Below, piece by piece: positions 1 to 5,615 of a DNA stretch of 10,327 bases; position 1 is the stretch's first letter; each line of letters opens with the position of its first letter. A program made the translations under genes and the position numbers. The DNA is from Savagea sp. (GTDB lineage Bacteria > Bacillota > Bacilli > Bacillales_A > Planococcaceae): NCBI GenBank assembly GCA_030152585.1, contig JASLJC010000139.1, positions 1 to 10,327 on the forward strand, read 5' to 3'. Under the pieces are notes generated by a model. It was given only the letters and a program-made list of their open reading frames with translations, did no database searches and was not told where the DNA came from.

Positions 1-270
1 GAAAAAGAAACGTGGACATCACCAGTCGTAGGAGATGAATGGACATCGATCATACCGGTCGTGCAAAAAAAAGAACGAGAACTTATCATCTATGCCGCGA
101 CGACTAAAACAGAAGGAGTACGCTATACCATTCAAGGAGAGACACAGCGAGTTTCTATATCAGAAGTAGATACATTACCGACGACTTGTGGGGAGAAAAG
201 TTGTTTTCATGAAGAAGGTACGATAATGTATGAAACGAGTCAACGTTGGATGAAAAATGGAGGAGATTAA
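1..270 (+). CDS. C-terminal part of an unidentified protein (5' end outside window)
   Basis: The frame is open from the first base, so this is the last 89 codons of a gene that begins to the left; the GTG at position 61 is internal, not a start. The visible protein begins EKETWTSPVVGDEW and ends MYETSQRWMKNGGD. It has alternating hydrophobic and polar stretches suggestive of beta strands, two cysteines (in TTCGEKSCF), and no membrane segment in the visible part. The stop codon lies directly before the ATG of the metallo-hydrolase gene, and that gene's GGAGG ribosome-binding site sits inside the last codons here, so the two are probably co-transcribed. In Bacillaceae the putative lipoprotein YqgU, a beta-propeller protein, is encoded a little upstream of yqgX. 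The fragment could be a YqgU-like C-terminus, but I do not recognise a diagnostic motif and leave it unnamed. Confidence 0.75.
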   Translation, partial: EKETWTSPVVGDEWTSIIPVVQKKERELIIYAATTKTEGVRYTIQGETQRVSISEVDTLPTTCGEKSCFHEEGTIMYETSQRWMKNGGD

Positions 271-906
271 ATGTTACGAATTAACGGTTATCCACTAGGA
301 CCTGTACAAACGAATTGTTACATCATTTATGATGATGAAACGAAAGATGGATTAATTATCGACCCAGGTGAAGAAGGAGCAAAAATCATCGAAATCGTAC
401 GTCAACAAAAGATTCAATTACATGCTATTTTATTAACGCATGCTCATTTTGATCATATCGGTGCAGTTGATGAAGTGCGCGATGCATTTAACATTCCAGT
501 TTATCAACATATTGCAGAGAAAGAATGGCTATCTGATCCTCAATTAAATGGTTCAGGCAAGTATTTTCAATTGCCAAACGTTCAAAATCGTCAAGCAGAC
601 TATTGGATTGAAGAAGAAGGAGAATTGACGATCGGTCCTTTTACATTTTCGGTATATGAAACGCCTGGGCATTCACCCGGAAGTGTAACGTATCATTTTA
701 AAGAAGAACAATCTGCTTTTGTCGGGGATGTCATATTCCGTCAAAGTATTGGAAGAACGGATTTAGTTGGAGGGAATCAGGAGACATTACTTTCTTCGAT
801 ACGTCGACACATATTGACGATGCCAGATGAAACGGTTCTTTATCCAGGTCATGGTGGCGCAACGACACCACGAGCTGAACGAGCAGATAACCCTTTTTTA
901 ATTTAA
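271..906 (+). CDS. yqgX: YqgX-type metallo-beta-lactamase-fold hydrolase (glyoxalase II-like)
   Basis: A 211-residue cytoplasmic metallo-hydrolase. The metal-binding motif HxHxDH is seen as THAHFDH at residues 56-62. Further ligands are His134 (in TPGHSPGSV), Asp153 (in VGDVIF) and His194 (in YPGHG). This is the full ligand set for a two-metal site of the glyoxalase II group of the family. The length and the sequence (LTHAHFDHIGA, GRTDLVGGNQETLL) closely resemble B. subtilis YqgX. The physiological substrate is uncertain: annotations such as hydroxyacylglutathione hydrolase are by homology, and many Bacillales use bacillithiol rather than glutathione, so a bacillithiol-linked thioester is a reasonable guess but only inference. 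The start is set by GGAGG at 260-264, six bases before ATG. The gene abuts the preceding partial gene and ends before a hairpin terminator. Confidence 0.93.
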   Translation: MLRINGYPLGPVQTNCYIIYDDETKDGLIIDPGEEGAKIIEIVRQQKIQLHAILLTHAHFDHIGAVDEVRDAFNIPVYQHIAEKEWLSDPQLNGSGKYFQLPNVQNRQADYWIEEEGELTIGPFTFSVYETPGHSPGSVTYHFKEEQSAFVGDVIFRQSIGRTDLVGGNQETLLSSIRRHILTMPDETVLYPGHGGATTPRAERADNPFLI

Positions 907-956
907 AAAATGAATGGGAAATGATCCGAAAATTAAAATAAAATACAATGTTTTTT

Positions 957-997
957 AAAGACCCCAGGAAGGCTTTTCTTTTCTGGAGTCTTTTTTT
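957..997 (+). terminator. Rho-independent terminator after yqgX
   Basis: The arms 957-967 (AAAGACCCCAG) and 983-993 (CTGGAGTCTTT) pair with a single C/A mismatch. The stem can be lengthened inward by G-T and A-T pairs. A run of seven T follows at 991-997. It ends the yqgX transcript and lies only about 50 bases before the comGA start, so it also insulates the competence operon from upstream transcription. Confidence 0.85.
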
Positions 998-1045
998 ATA
1001 TTAGATATGCCGGCACTTTGAAACATATGAAAAGGAAGTGACAGT

Positions 1046-1987
1046 ATGAAGCAAATCCGTCTCGTAGAGGAACGTGAAAATATCGTAGAGCAAAAAAGTT
1101 TAGCGTTGTTAGAAGAAGCTATCGCTACACAAGCATCAGATCTTCACTTTATTCCGAAAGGAAACGTATACGGTATTTATGTACAAAAAGACTTTCAACT
1201 GCATCCGTTACGTCGTTATCCGAGTGCTTTAACAGAGAGAATGATAGCATTTTTTAAATACGTATCATCACTAGATATGAGTGATATACAACGACCACAA
1301 AGTGGAGCATTCCATAAAGAAATAAATGGTCAAGTTTATTCATTTCGCGTTTCGACGATACCGTCGTATTACAAAGAAAGCGTCGTCATTCGCATTCAAA
1401 AACATAATGCTGTATTGTCGCTACGTCACTTAGCACAAGAAGATGACACTTTATATCGTCAATTAGAAAAAACGACGACATATGAAGAAGGGCTCGTCCT
1501 CGTTAACGGTCCGACAGGTTCAGGGAAAACGACGACATTGTATTCTTTATTAAATCATTGTGTCGTTCATGCAGAACGTCATGTCATTACACTAGAAGAT
1601 CCTGTTGAACATCCTCAACAAAACTTATTGCAAGTACAAGTGAATGAACGAACAGGGTTGACGTATGCAGCTGGATTACGAGCAATTTTACGGCACTCTC
1701 CAAACGTTATTATGATCGGTGAAATACGAGATGCTGAAACGGCTCAAACAGCAGTTCGTGCAGCGTTAAGTGGTCATCTCGTCTTTTCAACGGTACATGC
1801 GAAAGATACAGAAGGGGCGATTTATCGGATGATGGATTTTCGACTATCTAAAGAGGAATTGCGCCAAACGATGGTGACGTTAATGTCACAACGTTTACAT
1901 TCTAAAGGAAGCCATCGATACGCTTCGTTTCATATCGTACAAGACCAAGCATTAGAGCAACTATTTGAACGGATCGAAACGTCATGA
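1046..1987 (+). CDS. comGA: ComGA, competence pseudopilus assembly ATPase
   Basis: A 313-residue member of the type II secretion/type IV pilus traffic ATPase family (GspE/PilB). It works as a cytoplasmic hexamer at the membrane and powers assembly of the ComG pseudopilus for DNA uptake. Visible motifs, in order, are Walker A GPTGSGKT (155-162), the Asp box ITLEDPVEH (181-189), Walker B VIMIGEIRD (221-229) and the His box HLVFSTVHA (244-252), which together indicate an active ATPase. The N-terminal domain is short, and the protein is somewhat smaller than B. subtilis ComGA (about 356 residues) but near the size of staphylococcal versions. The start is supported by AAAGGAAG at 1031-1038, seven bases upstream. 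It overlaps comGB by four bases (ATGA), which suggests translational coupling. No clear ComK box pair was found upstream. Confidence 0.96.
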   Translation: MKQIRLVEERENIVEQKSLALLEEAIATQASDLHFIPKGNVYGIYVQKDFQLHPLRRYPSALTERMIAFFKYVSSLDMSDIQRPQSGAFHKEINGQVYSFRVSTIPSYYKESVVIRIQKHNAVLSLRHLAQEDDTLYRQLEKTTTYEEGLVLVNGPTGSGKTTTLYSLLNHCVVHAERHVITLEDPVEHPQQNLLQVQVNERTGLTYAAGLRAILRHSPNVIMIGEIRDAETAQTAVRAALSGHLVFSTVHAKDTEGAIYRMMDFRLSKEELRQTMVTLMSQRLHSKGSHRYASFHIVQDQALEQLFERIETS

Positions 1988-3036
1988 AATGGAGCCAAAT
2001 AAAAAGTAGTGAACACGTACCCCGAACGCGTCAATCTTCTTTTTTAAGAAGGTTAAGTGATTTGTTAGCGCGAGGTTTAACTTTACCTCAAAGTATAGAG
2101 ATTTTACTTCCGCACTATGTCGACTCGAGTGAACAAGTTGAGCAGCGGTTAGTCGAGCGCTTCCGAAATGGAGATACAATTAGCGAAGTATTACTAGATC
2201 TTGGGTTTTCGAGCCGTTACGTTTTAGCAGTAACATATGTTTCGACAAGAGAGCAACTGATTACAGGGTTGAAAGAAGCGAGTCGTCAAATTGAACAACA
2301 AACGAAGTATGAAAAAGAATTCAAAAAAATAATCACATATCCGTTTATTTTATTTCTTTTTCTTTTACTTTTTCTTGCGATGTTTGAACAGTTTTTCATT
2401 CCGAATGTCGAACAATTATATACAACGCGTCTAGCGGAGCAAAAAGGAATGGCTTATTGGCTTCCATTTATCGTTACATCTGCTCCGAAAGTAATCATTT
2501 TACTACTCCTTTTAATGATCGGATCGATTTCCTTTTTTTATGTAAAGTATCAGCGAGTGACACCGGCAGAACGTTGGGGCTATTTGATGCGTATACCAAT
2601 TGTTAAACGATTCGTTCAATATCATTATACGTATCACTTCGCTTCTTTTCTTTCTCGTTTTTTACAAAGTGGTTTACCTGTACAACAAGGAATTGAGCAA
2701 CTTCGCACTCAAAAACATGAACCGATGTTACAAGAAGTAGCGATGACGATTGAACAACAAATGTCAACAGGGTTAACATTAGATCAAGTCGTTGAACGGT
2801 TACCATATTTTCCAAAGCCTTTTGTTTTAACAGTTCGACATGGGATCGAACGAAATCAGTTAGGGGAAGAATTGATGATTTATGCACAAATTGTCGAAGG
2901 GAAGTTAGTAGAAAAAGGAGAGCAGATCATTCGAACGATTCAACCGGTTGCTTTTGGCTTCATTGCGACATTTATCGTGTTACTTTACTTAGCGATGATG
3001 TTACCGATTTATCAGATGGTAGAGTATGTAACGTGA
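1984..3036 (+). CDS. comGB: ComGB, polytopic membrane platform of the competence pilus
   Basis: A 350-residue GspF/PilC-family inner-membrane protein that couples the ComGA ATPase to pseudopilin assembly. It shows the typical duplicated layout. A cytoplasmic F domain (about 20-115) carries LARGLTLPQSIEIL. A first membrane helix lies at about 119-139 and a second at about 169-187. A second cytoplasmic F domain (about 200-315) carries the matching LQSGLPVQQGIEQL. The last helix is at about 321-345. The repeated G-L-x-x-x-Q-x-I-E pattern in both halves is characteristic of the family. The ATG lies within the comGA stop (ATGA), and there is no good Shine-Dalgarno sequence before it, so expression probably depends on coupling to comGA. 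The length is close to that of B. subtilis ComGB (about 323 residues). Confidence 0.94.
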   Translation: MKWSQIKSSEHVPRTRQSSFLRRLSDLLARGLTLPQSIEILLPHYVDSSEQVEQRLVERFRNGDTISEVLLDLGFSSRYVLAVTYVSTREQLITGLKEASRQIEQQTKYEKEFKKIITYPFILFLFLLLFLAMFEQFFIPNVEQLYTTRLAEQKGMAYWLPFIVTSAPKVIILLLLLMIGSISFFYVKYQRVTPAERWGYLMRIPIVKRFVQYHYTYHFASFLSRFLQSGLPVQQGIEQLRTQKHEPMLQEVAMTIEQQMSTGLTLDQVVERLPYFPKPFVLTVRHGIERNQLGEELMIYAQIVEGKLVEKGEQIIRTIQPVAFGFIATFIVLLYLAMMLPIYQMVEYVT

Positions 3037-3042
3037 AAGGAG
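3036..3042 (+). promoter_or_regulatory. Ribosome-binding site fixing the comGC start
   Basis: AAAGGAG lies eight bases before ATG 3051. It argues for that ATG over the in-frame GTG at 3033, which lies upstream of the site and overlaps the comGB stop. A strong site here fits ComGC being the most abundant pilin. Confidence 0.8.
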
Positions 3043-3050
3043 AACGAAAA

Positions 3051-3356
3051 ATGTATCAAAATCAAAAAGGATTTACATTGATTGAAATGATGTTCGTATT
3101 GTTAATCGTCACCGTACTCGTTTTAGTAACCATTCCGAATATTACGAAATATTCAAAATCAGTAGATGATACAGGATGTAGTGCTTATCAAAAAACAGTA
3201 GAAGCGGCAGTACAAGCATACAAAATAGATGAGAAAAAACCACCGGCAAGCTTTGATGTTTTATTAGAGAAAAAATATTTAACGGAACAACCGATTTGTC
3301 CAAATGGTCAATCGCTACAATTGACAGCAGAAGGTAAAGTTATTACGAAAGAATGA
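3051..3356 (+). CDS. comGC: ComGC, major competence pseudopilin
   Basis: A 101-residue type IV prepilin-like protein. It has a short charged leader (MYQNQKG), a ComC prepilin-peptidase cleavage site between Gly7 and Phe8, and the mature N-terminus FTLIEMMFVLL, with Glu at mature position 5. A hydrophobic helix follows to about residue 30. Two cysteines, Cys43 and Cys83, match the pair that forms an intramolecular disulfide in B. subtilis ComGC, introduced there by BdbC/BdbD. ComGC is the main subunit of the transformation pilus that captures external DNA. An in-frame GTG lies 18 bases upstream, but the ribosome-binding site is placed for ATG 3051, and the short leader is normal for the family. 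The stop overlaps the next start (ATGA). Confidence 0.95.
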   Translation: MYQNQKGFTLIEMMFVLLIVTVLVLVTIPNITKYSKSVDDTGCSAYQKTVEAAVQAYKIDEKKPPASFDVLLEKKYLTEQPICPNGQSLQLTAEGKVITKE

Positions 3357-3778
3357 ATGAGAAAGGGTATACGTTAATCGAGTCAGTTTTTGTATTGTTC
3401 GTCATGGCCATAATATTATTCATCATGTTTCCGCTAGAGATCTCTATTCCAATAGAGAAAAAAGAAGCGCAACTAATTCGAGAAATTCAACTCGACTTAA
3501 CGAATTTACAAATGGCAGCAAAAGCTCAACGGAAGAGTTATAAAATGATATTTTATTCGACTTATTATATCGTATCATCTCCTTACGATGAAGAGATGAA
3601 ACGATATGACTATCCTACACCGTATAAGTTTGATAAAACGAGCAACCTCTCTCATATTCGAATAACTGAAAATGGAACGATTCACCATTTCGGAACGTTA
3701 CGTTTTCGAGGACATGATCGCACGTTAGAACTAAGAGTCCAAATAGGGAAAGGGAGAGTGAATGTTTATGAAAAGTGA
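3353..3778 (+). CDS. comGD: ComGD, minor competence pseudopilin
   Basis: A 141-residue prepilin-like protein. The leader MNEKG is followed by the cleavage site G|YTLIE, with Glu at mature position 5, and a hydrophobic helix runs to about residue 27 (SVFVLFVMAIILFIMF). The remaining ~110 residues form a mixed, probably beta-rich pilin head with no cysteines. The size matches B. subtilis ComGD (about 143 residues). Minor pseudopilins of this type are processed by the peptidase ComC and are needed to start or stabilise pilus assembly. The ATG overlaps the comGC stop by four bases, and the end overlaps comGE by 17 bases. Its identity rests on operon position together with the prepilin motif. Confidence 0.92.
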   Translation: MNEKGYTLIESVFVLFVMAIILFIMFPLEISIPIEKKEAQLIREIQLDLTNLQMAAKAQRKSYKMIFYSTYYIVSSPYDEEMKRYDYPTPYKFDKTSNLSHIRITENGTIHHFGTLRFRGHDRTLELRVQIGKGRVNVYEK

Positions 3779-3974
3779 AAAAGGCTCATTATTCGTTGAA
3801 GGGTTATTTGCTGTTTTCGTCTTATCCTTTTTATTTAGTACGCTATTGCCACTTCAAATCATATGGAAAGAGAAAGTCGCATTAAAACAAGAGGAAGCAT
3901 ATGAAGCAAAATACCAATACGAAATAGCGCGGTTGCAAATGGAACGAGCGAAACGTGATGATTCGGACGAATAA
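3762..3974 (+). CDS. comGE: ComGE, short minor competence pseudopilin
   Basis: A 70-residue prepilin-like protein that is little more than the N-terminal helix. The leader MFMKSEKG is followed by cleavage before SLFVEGLFAVF, with Glu at mature position 5, a hydrophobic segment to about residue 32, and then a charged tail predicted helical (QEEAYEAKYQYEIARLQMER). B. subtilis ComGE is about 115 residues, so the C-terminal head is essentially absent. No frameshift is apparent, because the reading frame runs cleanly into the comGF overlap. ATG 3768 is an alternative start giving a 68-residue protein with a six-residue leader. The AGGGAGAG at 3751-3758 could serve either. The name is assigned by operon position rather than sequence similarity. 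Confidence 0.8.
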   Translation: MFMKSEKGSLFVEGLFAVFVLSFLFSTLLPLQIIWKEKVALKQEEAYEAKYQYEIARLQMERAKRDDSDE

Positions 3975-4383
3975 AGGTTATACGTTATTAGAATCACTAT
4001 TCGCGCTCATCATCGTACTTCTTTTCGTTCACTTATTTTATTTATTTTTCGTTTGGAAAACGTGGAACGCACCATTAGATGAAGTGTTAGAGCGAGTAGA
4101 ACATGAAATGTTTTGGATAGAAGTAGATGAATGGATTAGAGAAGCGGTCGATGTACAAATTTCTACATCGAATCGCCGACTACAAGTTCAAACAGCGGAA
4201 GGAAATTATGATATTCATTTACACAATCAAAATGTGCGGATGCAAAAAAATGGGAGAGGACACGTTCCTCTTTTAACAAAAGTAGAACATTTAACTTTTC
4301 AACGTAATGAAGATACGATCACATATGCTGTGACATGGAAAAGTGGAAGGACTATCGAAGGGGCGTGGGCATATGTTGAATAA
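3958..4383 (+). CDS. comGF: ComGF, minor competence pseudopilin
   Basis: A 141-residue prepilin-like protein. The leader MIRTNKG precedes the cleavage site G|YTLLE, with Glu at mature position 5. A long hydrophobic helix follows (SLFALIIVLLFVHLFYLFFVW), then a beta-rich head whose pattern, including LLTKVEHLTFQ and TYAVTWKSGR, is typical of the ComGF family. A GTG directly before the chosen ATG (3955) is an equally possible start that adds one residue. The gene begins inside the 3' end of comGE (17-base overlap) and ends 11 bases past the comGG start, so translation is probably coupled through the block. The protein is close to B. subtilis ComGF in length. Confidence 0.88.
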   Translation: MIRTNKGYTLLESLFALIIVLLFVHLFYLFFVWKTWNAPLDEVLERVEHEMFWIEVDEWIREAVDVQISTSNRRLQVQTAEGNYDIHLHNQNVRMQKNGRGHVPLLTKVEHLTFQRNEDTITYAVTWKSGRTIEGAWAYVE

Positions 4384-4555
4384 ACGACAAGGTGGATTTT
4401 TTCTTCTCAGTACACTTATTTTATTACTTATCGTTACCTTTTACGTGCTAAGCTTGGTACAATCATATTACCGTCTCTACTCTTTTTACGAACAAATGAC
4501 AGTTTATTACGAACGAGAGACTCGTATAGTTTTAGCAGATAAGGGTGAAAGATAA
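4373..4555 (+). CDS. comGG: ComGG, very short minor competence pseudopilin
   Basis: A 60-residue protein with leader MLNKRQG, a probable prepilin-peptidase site before the second Gly or the following FF, a hydrophobic helix (FFLLSTLILLLIVTFYVLSLV) and a polar tail ending LADKGER. Mature position 5 lacks the conserved Glu, which is also true of B. subtilis ComGG and of the tip pilin GspK. B. subtilis ComGG is about 124 residues, so the periplasmic head is missing here. The ATG at 4373 is preferred to the upstream in-frame GTG (4343) because AAGGGG at 4358-4363 is nine bases before it. The stop overlaps the aroK start by one base (TAATG). The name rests on position and the N-terminal pattern. 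Confidence 0.75.
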   Translation: MLNKRQGGFFLLSTLILLLIVTFYVLSLVQSYYRLYSFYEQMTVYYERETRIVLADKGER

Positions 4556-5073
4556 TGAAAAAAGTATATTTAGTCGGTTTTATGGGATGTGGCAAAACCG
4601 CAATCGGGAAAAGAACGAGTCGTTTACGTAAGTTGCCCTTTTATGATATGGATCATGAAATTAGTCGACAGACAGGGATGACGATTCCACAAATTTTTGA
4701 AACGTACGGTGAAGAAGAATTTCGTCGAATGGAAACTGAATTTTTGAATCATTTCACAGAAGAATTTTGCATTATTGCAACAGGTGGTGGTGTTGCAATG
4801 AAAGAAGAAAATCGTCGAATTATGAGAGAAACGGGGCTTGTCTTCTTTTTAAATACGCCGTTTCGTGATATATGGCGTCGGATTGAAAACGATACGAATC
4901 GACCGATCGTTCAACGGTCGACAAAAAATGAAATTCATACGTTATATCAAAAAAGAAAGCCGATCTATCGAGAAGCCGCACATATTCAAGTAGAAACAGA
5001 GAAAAGATCTTTAACAGAAATTAGTCGGTATATCGCCTATCAAATTGACCGGCTGAAAGGTGATTGGGACTAA
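4555..5073 (+). CDS. aroK: Shikimate kinase
   Basis: A 172-residue cytoplasmic enzyme that phosphorylates shikimate at the 3-hydroxyl with ATP, the fifth step of chorismate and aromatic amino acid synthesis. It shows the P-loop GFMGCGKT (8-15), the shikimate and magnesium-binding DMD (31-33), Arg57/Arg58 in EEFRRME, the Gly-rich Walker B-like segment ATGGGV (75-80), the lid arginine in NRPIV (115-119), and the adenine/shikimate-side Arg139 in YREAA. All expected catalytic residues are present and the length is typical. In B. subtilis the equivalent gene (aroI/aroK) also lies just after the comG region, but with small genes between. Here it overlaps comGG by one base, so at least part of its expression should come from the comG transcript. 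It ends before a bidirectional terminator. Confidence 0.95.
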   Translation: MKKVYLVGFMGCGKTAIGKRTSRLRKLPFYDMDHEISRQTGMTIPQIFETYGEEEFRRMETEFLNHFTEEFCIIATGGGVAMKEENRRIMRETGLVFFLNTPFRDIWRRIENDTNRPIVQRSTKNEIHTLYQKRKPIYREAAHIQVETEKRSLTEISRYIAYQIDRLKGDWD

Positions 5074-5076
5074 AAT

Positions 5077-5126
5077 AAAAAGCAACAGATGGTCTTTCGA
5101 AAAAACGAAGCCACCTGTTGCTTTTA
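5077..5126. terminator. Bidirectional terminator between convergent aroK and the rhodanese gene
   Basis: The arms 5078-5092 (AAAAGCAACAGATGG) and 5111-5125 (CCACCTGTTGCTTTT) pair over 15 bases with a single A/C mismatch. An inner TTCG/CGAA pairing closes around an A-rich loop. T-rich tails follow on both strands (TTTTATTATTTT on plus, TTTTTATTTTA on minus). The terminator ends both convergent transcription units, and its right arm almost touches the rhodanese stop codon at 5127-5129. Confidence 0.88.
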
Positions 5127-5507
5127 TTATTTTCCGTGTTTAATACGGCCTGTCCAATTTCGAAATCCACCTTGTAAGTAGTACATATCCGTATACCCAC
5201 GTTTTTTTAAGAATAGTGCTGCTCGCGTACTCCGTCCACCGTTTTGATCATAAAAATAAACGGGTTGATCTTTTCGAATTTCTTCGTGACGGTGTTGGAA
5301 TTGAGTGTACGGGATATTACGCGCACCTAAAATATGGCCAGCTTCAAAGTCAGCAGATTCGCGTAAATCGATGAGCTGCGCTTTTCGATAACCTTGAATA
5401 AACTGCTCTTGTGTAAGGGGTGCAATCGCTTTACGTGCTCGTAGCACGGTAACACCTACATAAATGGCAATTGCTACAATTACCCCACCTAAAATATACC
5501 AAGTCAC
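5127..5507 (-). CDS. yqhL: Membrane-anchored rhodanese-like protein without catalytic Cys (YqhL-like)
   Basis: Read from the GTG at 5507-5505, this is a 126-residue protein with an N-terminal membrane helix (about residues 3-22, WYILGGVIVAIAIYVGVTVL) followed by one rhodanese domain. Family signatures are LIDLRESADFEAGHILGARN (45-64) and the end motif LQGGFRNW (111-118). The active-site loop, normally starting with Cys, reads DQNGGR (87-92), so the sulfur-carrying cysteine is replaced by Asp and sulfurtransferase activity is not expected. A role as a binding or regulatory domain is inference. An in-frame ATG at 5531 would add eight residues, but it sits directly against a TATAAT -10 element, whereas AAAGGGG is nine bases before the GTG. 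B. subtilis has yqhL next to yqhM (lipM), the same pairing as here. Confidence 0.85.
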   Translation of the reverse strand: MTWYILGGVIVAIAIYVGVTVLRARKAIAPLTQEQFIQGYRKAQLIDLRESADFEAGHILGARNIPYTQFQHRHEEIRKDQPVYFYDQNGGRSTRAALFLKKRGYTDMYYLQGGFRNWTGRIKHGK

Positions 5508-5516
5508 TGTCAATTT

Positions 5517-5523
5517 CCCCTTT
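5517..5523 (-). promoter_or_regulatory. Ribosome-binding site deciding the rhodanese start
   Basis: On the minus strand AAAGGGG lies nine bases before GTG 5507. No Shine-Dalgarno match precedes the longer ATG at 5531. This favours the GTG start. Confidence 0.65.
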
Positions 5524-5536
5524 CTTCTCATTACAT

Positions 5537-5565
5537 ATTATAAGGTTGAATGGCATTATCTTCAA
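5537..5565 (-). promoter_or_regulatory. Sigma-A-type promoter for the rhodanese gene
   Basis: On the minus strand there is TTGAAG (plus 5565-5560), a 17-base spacer, and a perfect TATAAT (plus 5542-5537). Transcription would begin near position 5530, at about the ATG of the longer reading frame. This leaves a short leader containing the AAAGGGG site before the GTG. Confidence 0.7.
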
Positions 5566-5573
5566 CGGCAATT

Positions 5574-5583
5574 ATGGTACACT
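5574..5583 (+). promoter_or_regulatory. Possible extended -10 promoter element for lipM
   Basis: TATGGTACACT contains TG-N-TACACT (5575-5583), an extended -10 form, 32 bases before the lipM ATG. No convincing -35 hexamer lies 16-18 bases upstream, so it remains tentative. It is the best candidate in the divergent intergenic region. Confidence 0.4.
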
Positions 5584-5615
5584 AAAAAAGAATTTATCGG
5601 AAAAGAGGAGATTAT

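Noticed and set aside
61..63. GTG as a start of a 69-residue gene at the left edge
   Set aside because: The frame is open to base 1, with no ribosome-binding site before the GTG, so the gene continues from outside the window.
938..956. AAAATACAATGTTTT as a ComK box before comGA
   Set aside because: The spacing between the A and T runs is seven, not five, there is no second box at a suitable distance, and it lies upstream of the terminator.
2603..2887. 94-codon minus-strand open frame within comGB
   Set aside because: Antisense to a well-supported membrane-platform gene, with no promoter, ribosome-binding site or recognisable domain.
3033..3050. GTG start giving comGC six extra residues
   Set aside because: The ribosome-binding site AAAGGAG lies downstream of this GTG and is correctly placed for ATG 3051.
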